A DNA stretch of 5,911 nucleotides from NCBI GenBank assembly GCA_964449175.1, contig CAYUYH010000170.1, positions 1-5,911 of the forward strand, in the 5' to 3' direction. Made by a program: the position numbers and the translations under genes. Shown here one piece after another: positions 1 through 5,538 of this stretch. The DNA is from CAYUYH01 sp964449175. Lineage in GTDB: Bacteria; Planctomycetota; Phycisphaerae; SM23-33. The stretch's first letter is position 1, and every line of letters begins with the position of its first letter. The notes below the pieces were generated by a model that was given only the letters and a program-made list of their open reading frames with translations, was not told where the DNA came from and searched no databases.

Positions 1-14
1 GCGCGAACTTTTTG

Positions 15-64
15 TGGCGCAAGCCATTACCGCAATGGCGCATAATCCCCGTGAGTGCGGGGAT
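15..64. repeat. Short direct repeat and two small hairpins in upstream non-coding DNA
   Basis: The heptamer TGGCGCA occurs at 15-21 and again at 36-42, exactly 21 bp apart (two helical turns). Between and after the copies are a 6-bp hairpin (GCCATT 23-28 with AATGGC 34-39) and a 7-bp hairpin (ATCCCCG 45-51 with CGGGGAT 58-64, 6-nt loop). A run of five T at 9-13 could be the tail of a terminator whose stem lies left of the window, and GTTGTTT follows the second hairpin. I infer the 3' end of an upstream transcription unit or an operator; no coding content is recognisable here. Nothing identifies a binding protein. Confidence 0.3.
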
Positions 65-97
65 GGTGTTGTTTGAGCCCGCCAACGACATCCCCCA

Positions 98-131
98 CTC
101 GCCACAGCTCGCCACGGCGAGTCGCCTGTGG
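98..131. repeat. Tandem octamer repeat with inverted copy, just upstream of the GT87 promoter
   Basis: CTCGCCAC is present at 98-105 and 108-115, spaced 10 bp apart (one helical turn). An inverted core GGCGAG follows at 116-121. The same bases can form a hairpin: CCACAG 102-107 pairs with CTGTGG 126-131, and CTCGC 108-112 pairs with GCGAG 117-121, with a CACG loop and a 4-nt bulge at 122-125. The element ends 4 bp before the predicted -35 box at 136, so it could be an activator or repressor site for the downstream glycosyltransferase gene. That role is inferred only from position and symmetry. Confidence 0.35.
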
Positions 132-135
132 AGAC

Positions 136-163
136 CTGACCGTGGGGGCTTCCTGCGTATAAT
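136..163 (+). promoter_or_regulatory. Predicted sigma70-like promoter for the GT87 gene
   Basis: A perfect -10 hexamer TATAAT sits at 158-163. CTGACC at 136-141 matches four of six positions of TTGACA, with a 16-bp spacer. The transcription start would fall near 170, giving a leader of about 46 nt before the ATG at 216. An A/T-rich hexamer stands out in this GC-rich DNA, and its position rules out in-frame starts upstream of it. Confidence 0.6.
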
Positions 164-215
164 GCCGGCACGAGGGGATTGCACGCCCTGCGGATCGGCG
201 TTAAGCTGCCGGGCC

Positions 216-1736
216 ATGTCAACTGAAGACACTAAGCCAACTTGGTCGCTGCCGTACACCTCTCCGCTGCCGGAGGGTGCTGGGGCGCGCGGGCACATCA
301 AGCGCCTTCGTGTCGTGGCGTACATCGTGGCCGCGGTGCTGCTGATAATCCCGGCCGTGCAGTTCCAGTACGGCACGATGACGCGGCAGCGCAAGGCCGA
401 CGCCCGGGCGGCTGCGTCCGCCCCGTCGCGCGAGGCCGACGTCACCAAGACCACCAAGGGCGCGATAGGGCGGTGGCGGATCGCCGTGCGGGAGTTCTGG
501 GCCGGCGGGGAGATCTACGAGCCGAAGGCGCCCGGCAGGCGGACCTGGCTGCACCCGAACATGCCGTTCACCGTGATCCTGCTGACGCCGTTCGCGTATC
601 TGCCGCTGTGGGCGGCGACGGCGACGTTCAACATCCTCAAGCTGCTGGCCATCGCGGCGGCGCTGCTGATGATTACCGGCGCGGCGAACCACAACGGGCG
701 GCGGATGCCGGACTGGGTGGTCGCGCTGGGGCTGCTGTGGGCGATCAAGCCGATCGTCGGCGACATCCAGCACGGCAACACGAACGTGTTCGTGCTGGCG
801 GCGATCGCCGGCCACCTGTGGCTGTATCGCCGCGGGCGGGACATCGCAGCCGGGGCTTCGTTGGCGCTGGCGATCTGCCTGAAGATGACGCCGGCGCTGT
901 TCGTGCTCTATTGGATCTACCAGCGCGGGTGGAAGGTGCTGGCTGGCGCCGCGGCGGCGCTGGTGGTGTACGTGGCGGTCGTCCCGGCCGTGGTCGTCGG
1001 GCCGGGGCGGGCCGTCGAGGTCACGCGCACCTGGCTGGACAACCTGATCGTACCGGGCCTGGTCAAGGGCGCGTGGTATCCCATCCACATCAATCAGTCG
1101 GTCAGCGGCGTGCTCGGGCGATACATGCTCGCCGAACCCCAGCCCGGCGGGGACATCTACTGGAACCCGGACGACAACTACTACGAGGAGCTGACCGAGC
1201 ACGACTGGATCGCGTTCGTTTCGCTGTCGCCGGCGGCGGCGAGGTGGGTGGTCCGGGCGGCGCAGGCGATCATCGTGATCATCGGCGCGTGGGCGATCGG
1301 CTGGCGGCGCCTGCCGCGCGACGACGGCCGGCGGGCGCTGCACTATGGGCTGGTCGCCGTCGGCATGCTGCTGCTGAACCAGCGGACATGGGACCACCAC
1401 GCGACGGTGTTGCTGATCCTGACCGTGCCGCTGTGGCATGCGATTGCATACGGGCGATGCGGGCGTGCGGCGCGGGTCTCGGCCTTCGCCGCGACGATGC
1501 TGGCCGCCGCGTGCCTGTGGCTGAGCAGCAACGGCGTATTCAAGCTGGCGGCGAAGCTGGCCGGACAGGGCGGCAAGACGGGCGGGACCTGGGCGGACAA
1601 GGCCCTGGCGTACGGGCCGGTGTTCTACTGCTTCGTGCTGCTGTTCGCGGCGGGGGTCATCGCGGCCGTCTCGCTGCGCCGGGCCGATCGGCCGTACGCG
1701 GAGTGCAGGCAGCGCCTGGGCGAGGGCCGCACGTAG
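216..1736 (+). CDS. GT87 (DUF2029)-type polytopic membrane glycosyltransferase
   Basis: Encodes 506 residues from ATG 216; the frame is open further upstream, but that stretch contains the promoter and has no protein-like composition. No Shine-Dalgarno sequence is visible. The protein has a short cytoplasmic N-terminus, a first membrane helix at about 31-50, an extracytoplasmic loop to about 115, then roughly ten further hydrophobic segments. Family-like motifs are G-G-E-I-Y (97-101), H-P-N-M-P (113-117) at the start of the next helix, G-D-I-Q-H-G-N-T-N (182-190), C-L-K-M-T-P (221-226), N-Q-S (293-295) and W-D-H-H (392-395). GT87 enzymes are GT-C-fold transferases that move a sugar from a polyprenyl-phosphate donor to a lipid or glycan acceptor outside the cytoplasmic membrane; donor and acceptor here cannot be told. 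It appears monocistronic and converges on pgpH. The stretch that carries an Asp-Phe motif in many relatives reads G-R-W-R here. The family call is solid at fold level, the exact substrate unknown. Confidence 0.8.
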   Translation: MSTEDTKPTWSLPYTSPLPEGAGARGHIKRLRVVAYIVAAVLLIIPAVQFQYGTMTRQRKADARAAASAPSREADVTKTTKGAIGRWRIAVREFWAGGEIYEPKAPGRRTWLHPNMPFTVILLTPFAYLPLWAATATFNILKLLAIAAALLMITGAANHNGRRMPDWVVALGLLWAIKPIVGDIQHGNTNVFVLAAIAGHLWLYRRGRDIAAGASLALAICLKMTPALFVLYWIYQRGWKVLAGAAAALVVYVAVVPAVVVGPGRAVEVTRTWLDNLIVPGLVKGAWYPIHINQSVSGVLGRYMLAEPQPGGDIYWNPDDNYYEELTEHDWIAFVSLSPAAARWVVRAAQAIIVIIGAWAIGWRRLPRDDGRRALHYGLVAVGMLLLNQRTWDHHATVLLILTVPLWHAIAYGRCGRAARVSAFAATMLAAACLWLSSNGVFKLAAKLAGQGGKTGGTWADKALAYGPVFYCFVLLFAAGVIAAVSLRRADRPYAECRQRLGEGRT

Positions 1737-1738
1737 GA

Positions 1739-1770
1739 GCCGCTAGGACTCTTCGGCGGTCTTAGGCGGC
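1739..1770. terminator. Hairpin across the convergent gene ends (possible bidirectional terminator)
   Basis: Bases 1739-1749 pair with 1759-1770: five GC-type pairs, one bulged G at 1765, then six pairs including one G-U. The loop region contains a C(TTCG)G tetraloop motif. The hairpin begins 3 nt after the plus-strand stop codon (1734-1736) and covers the stop of the minus-strand pgpH (1743-1745). No U-rich tail follows on either strand, so a classical intrinsic terminator is doubtful; it may instead protect 3' ends or act with Rho. Confidence 0.35.
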
Positions 1771-4118
1771 GATTCCGGCTGGCTGGTCTCGGCCTCGGGG
1801 GCTTCTCTCTCGGCGGCCTCCTTTGCGGCCAGAAGCTCGGCGGCGGAGGGTTTGTCGCCCTTGGGGGTGGGGTAGGACACCCGCGAGTGGTAGATGCCGC
1901 AGAGGCTCTTGATCAGCGAGGTTTCGATGCTGTGGACCTCCGTGAGCGTCAGCTCGCACTCGTCGAGCTGGCCGTCCATCAGCCGGCGGGTGACCATCGT
2001 GTGCACCTGGTTCTCGATTCGCCCGGGGGTGGGCTCGGACATCGACCGGACAGACGACTCAGCCGCGTCGGCCAGCATGAGGATCGCGCACTCCTTGCTG
2101 TGCGGCTTGGGTCCGGGGTAGCGGAACTCCACCTCCTCCGGCGGGCGCTGGTCGGCGGCCTTGCGCTGCTCGCTGGCGGCCTCGTAGAAATACTGAAGCA
2201 GCGTCGTGCCATGATGGCTGGTGATGAACTCGTGCAGGATCGCCGGCAGGCCGTATTGCCTGGCCATCTCCAGGCCGTCCTTGACGTGCCCGATAATGAT
2301 TAGCAGGCTCATGGCCGGCGACAGCTTGGCGTGCTTTGAGGTGGGGGACGTCTGGTTCTCGGCGAAGTAGTCGGGCTTGTTGATCTTTCCGATGTCGTGG
2401 TAGTAGGCGCCGACTCGCGCGAGCAGTCCGCGGGCGCCGATGGCGTCGGCGGCCGCCTCGCACATCGTGCCGAGCTGGAGGGAGTGGTTGTAGGTGCCGG
2501 GCGCATCGACCGCGAGGCGCTTCAGCAGCGGCCTGCTGGCATCGCACCACTCCAGCAGCGTCAGGCTGGTGGCCACGCCGAAGACGCGCTCGATGACCGG
2601 CAGGCCTCCCTGGACCACGAAGCCGACGAACACGGCCGAACCCGCCGCCCATACGCCGTCGGCAAGCGTGAATCGCCACGGCGTGGCCGAGGCCAGGCCG
2701 GCCGCCCATACCGCCGCGAAGGCCAACCCAGCGGCCGCGACCGACACCTCGATGAGCCTGCTGCGACGCCTTATCTCGCCCAGCAGGAACACCTCCGCCA
2801 TCATGCCCGACAGCAACACGACCAGCAGCGACAGCCCGGCCCGCAACTGGAGCACGACCAGCAGCGAGAGTATCGCCCCGATCACGAACGCCAGCCGCTG
2901 CTCGTAGGCGATCGTCACCGTCACGACCGCGATCAACACCGGCAGGATGACCGCGTGGGGGTTCAGCTCCGGCCAGATCGCCGTCAGCTTGGCCGCGGCG
3001 AGGACCGCGGCCAGCAGCGCCGTCAGTGCGAATGCCCTCCAGTGATCGGCAATGATCCGCTCGTGCTGCCGCCAGATGTATCCGTACAGCAGGGCCAGGA
3101 TCAGTGCGACGGCGATCGTCCTGCCTGCGAGGCGCAGGGCGGGGATGTAGCGGTTGGCCTCTATCTGGGCGGCCAGATACGCCTCGTGCTCGGCGCGGAG
3201 AAGCTCCAGCTCCGAGGCGGCCAGGCCGACGACCTTCGTGCCGCCCGGCGTCTGCCGTCGGCTCTGGCGGACAAGCAGTTGCCCGGCGGCGTAGGCCACC
3301 TTCGGCGGGTCGGCGAGCACCTTGTCCAGGCGGGCCTGTAGCTCCTGCTGCGTGGCGGCGGCGTTGTAGCGATATAGCGGGTTGTTGGCCCTGAAGACCT
3401 CCAGCAGGTAGCCTCTTACGTATGACCGCAGGCTGGGGGGCATGGTGGCGGCCAGCCTGTCCGCCAGGCGCTCCACGGTGCTGTCCGAAGCCAGGCTTAT
3501 CAGCTTTGACACGTGCCGCGTTTCCCGGCCGCCCGGGTAGACCATGTGGAAGCTGTCGGCGGACCTGTTCACGTCGTCGGGGCGGACCAGGGGCAACTGA
3601 GTGAGTTCGGCGCGGAGCAGCTTTAGGTGTTCGGCGTACTCCTGCTGCCTGGCGGGCTGAGTGTAGGCGGCGGGGCCCTCCAGCGGCGGACCGGCGGCGG
3701 GGGCGACCTCGTCCGGCGGCTCGCCGTCCGCGGCCGGCTGGCTCGTGGCGACCAGTTCGGCCGGCAGGGCGGCCAGCTTGGCCATGATCTCCTCGACGAG
3801 CTGCACGTTCAGTTGGAATGTCGAAGGCGTGGTGTTCTTGACGCTCTCGATCTGCTCGTTGAGCAGTTGCTGGGAGGGCACCTCGAAGTCAAGCCGGGCA
3901 TGGATGTCCGCCGGGATGTACTCGCCCGGGCGGTAGGGCAGAGGGTCGGTGGGCCAGGCGTCCATCAACACCGCGACAATCAACAGCAGCGATGCCAGTA
4001 ATGCCGCGCCCAGGCCGCCCGTTTCCCGGAACTTCCGCCAGGCCGACGGACCCGCCGACGGCACGCGCTTGCGGGACTCGATGCGTCGCTTGCGGGTTGT
4101 CTTTCTGTTCCACCACAT
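1743..4118 (-). CDS. pgpH: PgpH: 7TM-HD family cyclic-di-AMP phosphodiesterase
   Basis: Encodes 791 residues. Order of parts: basic N-terminus; first membrane helix about 37-53; a large extracytoplasmic 7TM-HDED region about 54-330; seven membrane helices between about 334 and 507; then a cytoplasmic HD domain about 535-705. The HD metal and phosphate ligands all appear intact: H545 (G-T-Y-N-H-S), H574-D575 (A-Y-Y-H-D-I-G-K), H611 (H-V-K-D-G), H635-H636 (S-H-H-G-T) and D684 (L-A-D). Family signatures F-R-Y-P-G-P-K-P (675-682) and D-G-Q-L-D-E-C (725-731) are also present. Characterised relatives hydrolyse c-di-AMP to pApA at the membrane. The ATG at 4118 lies 9 nt after the phoH stop, so translation is probably coupled; no Shine-Dalgarno is visible. 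Oddities are a Pro/Ala-rich acidic insertion at about 124-160 and an Ala/Glu/Pro-rich C-terminal tail after about 752. Family assignment is very secure; the nucleotide specificity is inherited from homologues. Confidence 0.95.
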   Translation of the reverse strand: MWWNRKTTRKRRIESRKRVPSAGPSAWRKFRETGGLGAALLASLLLIVAVLMDAWPTDPLPYRPGEYIPADIHARLDFEVPSQQLLNEQIESVKNTTPSTFQLNVQLVEEIMAKLAALPAELVATSQPAADGEPPDEVAPAAGPPLEGPAAYTQPARQQEYAEHLKLLRAELTQLPLVRPDDVNRSADSFHMVYPGGRETRHVSKLISLASDSTVERLADRLAATMPPSLRSYVRGYLLEVFRANNPLYRYNAAATQQELQARLDKVLADPPKVAYAAGQLLVRQSRRQTPGGTKVVGLAASELELLRAEHEAYLAAQIEANRYIPALRLAGRTIAVALILALLYGYIWRQHERIIADHWRAFALTALLAAVLAAAKLTAIWPELNPHAVILPVLIAVVTVTIAYEQRLAFVIGAILSLLVVLQLRAGLSLLVVLLSGMMAEVFLLGEIRRRSRLIEVSVAAAGLAFAAVWAAGLASATPWRFTLADGVWAAGSAVFVGFVVQGGLPVIERVFGVATSLTLLEWCDASRPLLKRLAVDAPGTYNHSLQLGTMCEAAADAIGARGLLARVGAYYHDIGKINKPDYFAENQTSPTSKHAKLSPAMSLLIIIGHVKDGLEMARQYGLPAILHEFITSHHGTTLLQYFYEAASEQRKAADQRPPEEVEFRYPGPKPHSKECAILMLADAAESSVRSMSEPTPGRIENQVHTMVTRRLMDGQLDECELTLTEVHSIETSLIKSLCGIYHSRVSYPTPKGDKPSAAELLAAKEAAEREAPEAETSQPESPPKTAEES

Positions 4119-4127
4119 GCCGGGCCA

Positions 4128-5138
4128 TCAAGCAGACGCGTCTTCGGCTTCCGCGTCAAGTAGATTGTCGCCGCCGGCCGACTGCTCGCCCCGCTGGGCC
4201 CTGGCGGCATATGCATCCACTATGTTCTGCACGAGCCTGTGGCGGACGATGTCCTGGCGATCCAGTCGCACAAACGCCAGGCCTTTTATCCCGGACAATC
4301 TGCCCTTGGCGTCGAGCAAGCCGCTGGAGACGCCCTCGGGCAGGTCGATCTGACTGTCGTCGCCGGTGACGATCATCTTCGAGCCGTGGCCCATCCTGGT
4401 CAGGAACATCAGCATCTGCGCGACGGTGGTGTTCTGGGCCTCGTCGAGGATGATCACGGAGTCGTTGAGGGTTCGCCCCCTCATGAAGGCCAGCGGGATC
4501 ACCTCGATGACGTCGTTGACCATGAAACGGCGGGTCTGGTCGTAGTCCATCATGTCGTGAAGCGCGTCGAACAGCGGGCGGAGATACGGATTGACCTTCG
4601 CCTGCATATCCCCCGGCAGGAAGCCGAGCTTCTCGCCGGCCTCGACGGCCGGACGCACCAGGACGAGCCTTCTGGACTTCTGGTGCTTGAGCAGGTGGAC
4701 GGCCATCGCCACCGCCAGGTACGTCTTGCCCGTGCCGGCCGGGCCTGAGCAGAAGACCAGGTCCTTGGACTGCATCGCCTCGATGTATCGTCGCTGGCCC
4801 GGCGTCTTGGGATGTATGACCTGCGAGCCGGCGTAGACGTCCACGGCTTCGGCGCCTCCGGCTGCCTGCTCGCCCGCGGCAGCGGCGGCGAGGGCCGAAG
4901 CCACGGTGGCGTCGGTGACGGGGCGGCTTCGGCGGATCGCCCGCTGGAGGTGCTCTATCACCTTCGCCGCGCGCGAGACGTTGGTGGCCGAGCCGGTGAC
5001 CTTGATCTGCCCGTCGCGCGCGAAGACCTGCACGTCCAGTGCCTGGCGGATCATCTTGAGATGTCGATCCGCCGGGCCGAACAGCAGCCCGCGCTTGTGA
5101 GGCTGCTCCAGTGTGATGTTCAGCTCCAAGGGCCGCAC
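4128..5138 (-). CDS. phoH: PhoH/YbeZ-type P-loop ATPase
   Basis: Encodes 336 residues from a GTG at 5136-5138; the frame is closed by a stop about 36 nt further upstream. An N-terminal KH-like segment (about 1-70, with L-F-G-P-A-D-R-H-L) is followed by an Ala-rich linker (about 76-97) and the PhoH ATPase domain (about 108-312). Key motifs: Walker A G-P-A-G-T-G-K-T (132-139), R-P-A-V-E-A-G-E-K-L-G-F-L-P-G (162-176), P-L-A-F-M-R-G-R-T-L, Walker B I-I-L-D-E-A-Q-N (229-236), T-G-D-D-S-Q (258-263) and V-R-H-R-L-V-Q-N-I-V (288-297). It has no PIN domain, so it is the stand-alone PhoH/YbeZ form rather than PhoH2. Family members are cytoplasmic NTPases tied to rRNA processing with YbeY. It is the first gene of an operon with pgpH. 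An ATG 5 nt upstream (5141-5143) is in another frame and stops after seven codons; GTG is chosen because its frame gives the family N-terminus. No Shine-Dalgarno is evident. Confidence 0.95.
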   Translation of the reverse strand: MRPLELNITLEQPHKRGLLFGPADRHLKMIRQALDVQVFARDGQIKVTGSATNVSRAAKVIEHLQRAIRRSRPVTDATVASALAAAAAGEQAAGGAEAVDVYAGSQVIHPKTPGQRRYIEAMQSKDLVFCSGPAGTGKTYLAVAMAVHLLKHQKSRRLVLVRPAVEAGEKLGFLPGDMQAKVNPYLRPLFDALHDMMDYDQTRRFMVNDVIEVIPLAFMRGRTLNDSVIILDEAQNTTVAQMLMFLTRMGHGSKMIVTGDDSQIDLPEGVSSGLLDAKGRLSGIKGLAFVRLDRQDIVRHRLVQNIVDAYAARAQRGEQSAGGDNLLDAEAEDASA

Positions 5139-5327
5139 CTCATTGTGAATCGCGCTCGTGTAACCTCAAGTTCACTCGTATGTAGGCCGATCCGCCCGGG
5201 CCCCTACGGCGCCGGGCTCCCGGTCAGGCTGTGCCTCGCAACTGGCTTGGCGCGGCGCGAACCCGGTGGGGGCAGCCGCGGGCCCTTTCGTGGAATCGGC
5301 CAATCCACGCGGCTGGAAGATCATATT
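5139..5327 (-). promoter_or_regulatory. Long GC-rich, structured 5' leader of the phoH-pgpH operon
   Basis: From the predicted transcription start near 5327 to the phoH GTG is about 190 nt without a recognisable gene. Near its 5' end an 8-bp helix (5273-5280 with 5308-5315) encloses about 27 nt. A competing 6-bp helix (5289-5294 with 5304-5309) uses two of the same bases, so the two cannot both form fully. A small CCGG-type hairpin lies at 5212-5223. I compared it by eye with tRNA, SRP RNA and common riboswitch cores and found no match. A 50-codon frame starting at ATG 5322-5324 and ending at TGA 5172-5174 also lies in the leader. Whether this is an RNA regulator, a leader peptide or inert sequence is open. 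Confidence 0.4.
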
Positions 5328-5333
5328 CCATGA

Positions 5334-5362
5334 ATTATAGGACCTGGTGCGGTCGGCAGCAA
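5334..5362 (-). promoter_or_regulatory. Predicted sigma70-like promoter of the phoH-pgpH operon
   Basis: On the minus strand a perfect TATAAT occupies 5339-5334. TTGCTG at 5362-5357 (three of six matches to TTGACA, including the invariant TTG) lies upstream with an ideal 17-bp spacer. The surrounding 5318-5340 stretch is conspicuously A/T-rich compared with its flanks. It lies between the terminator of the upstream gene and phoH, where an operon promoter is expected. Confidence 0.65.
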
Positions 5363-5399
5363 GGCAGGTCGCCCGCCGGCGGCTGGCCTCGACCCGCGC

Positions 5400-5439
5400 A
5401 GAAGAACGAGGCGACGGGCAGGTTTGCCTCGTCGCCTCG
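5400..5439 (-). terminator. Intrinsic terminator of the pseudopilin-like gene
   Basis: Read on the minus strand, CGAGGCGACG (5439-5430) pairs perfectly with CGTCGCCTCG (5416-5407). After one bulged A, an inner GGCA/TGCC helix closes an AACC tetraloop. The 14-bp stem is followed directly by TTCTTCT (5406-5400). It sits 80 nt downstream of the stop codon at 5519-5521 and just upstream of the phoH promoter, so it should insulate the two units. On the plus strand the stem has no T-rich tail, so it is directional. Confidence 0.75.
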
Positions 5440-5506
5440 CCAGTGCTCTTGCCAGCGTCAGCTCATCCGGCCCCCGCGTCCGGGCAATCGGCTGAGCCGC
5501 TCCAAC

Positions 5507-5538
5507 GCCCGATCACTACTACTCGTGTGTGATCGGGC
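5507..5538 (-). other. Perfect 10-bp hairpin containing three tandem stop codons
   Basis: GCCCGATCAC at 5507-5516 and GTGATCGGGC at 5529-5538 are perfect inverted repeats around a 12-nt loop. On the minus strand the pseudopilin frame runs through the upstream arm and ends in the loop with TAG (5521-5519), TAG (5518-5516), TGA (5515-5513) in frame. No U-run follows, so it is not a classical terminator; the true one lies further downstream. A role in mRNA 3'-end stability or ribosome release is possible but unproven. Confidence 0.55.

Noticed and set aside
12..215. N-terminal extension of the GT87 frame to a start near base 12
   Set aside because: The stretch contains the TATAAT promoter and hairpins, and the translated extension has no family-like sequence; ATG 216 gives a normal GT87 N-terminus before the first helix.
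219..1439. 406-codon open frame on the minus strand opposite the GT87 gene
   Set aside because: Its product is an Arg/His/Pro/Gln-rich string with no domain; it is the expected antisense shadow of a high-GC membrane protein gene that has clear family motifs.
242..1765. 507-codon plus-strand frame overlapping the GT87 gene
   Set aside because: Arg/Gly/Ala-rich, no membrane helices or motifs; a frame-shifted shadow of the same gene.
2397..3341. 314-codon plus-strand frame opposite pgpH
   Set aside because: Composition dominated by Arg, Gln, Asp and His with no recognisable domain; antisense to the strongly conserved PgpH.
5120..5143. ATG five bases upstream of the phoH GTG as the start codon
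   Set aside because: That ATG is out of frame with phoH and stops after seven codons; the GTG frame yields the conserved PhoH N-terminus.
5139..5330. tRNA, SRP RNA or known riboswitch in the phoH leader
   Set aside because: A GGTTCGCGCC stretch resembles a T-arm and GGTCAGG resembles part of SRP RNA, but no cloverleaf, no GGAAG-type SRP loop and no known aptamer core could be found.
4812..5333. Plus-strand 173-codon frame over the start of phoH
   Set aside because: Shadow of the phoH N-terminus plus GC-rich leader; no motif and no promoter or ribosome site of its own.
5347..5532. Plus-strand 61-codon frame between phoH and the pseudopilin gene
   Set aside because: It runs through the terminator and the stop-codon hairpin of the minus-strand gene and has no protein-like features.
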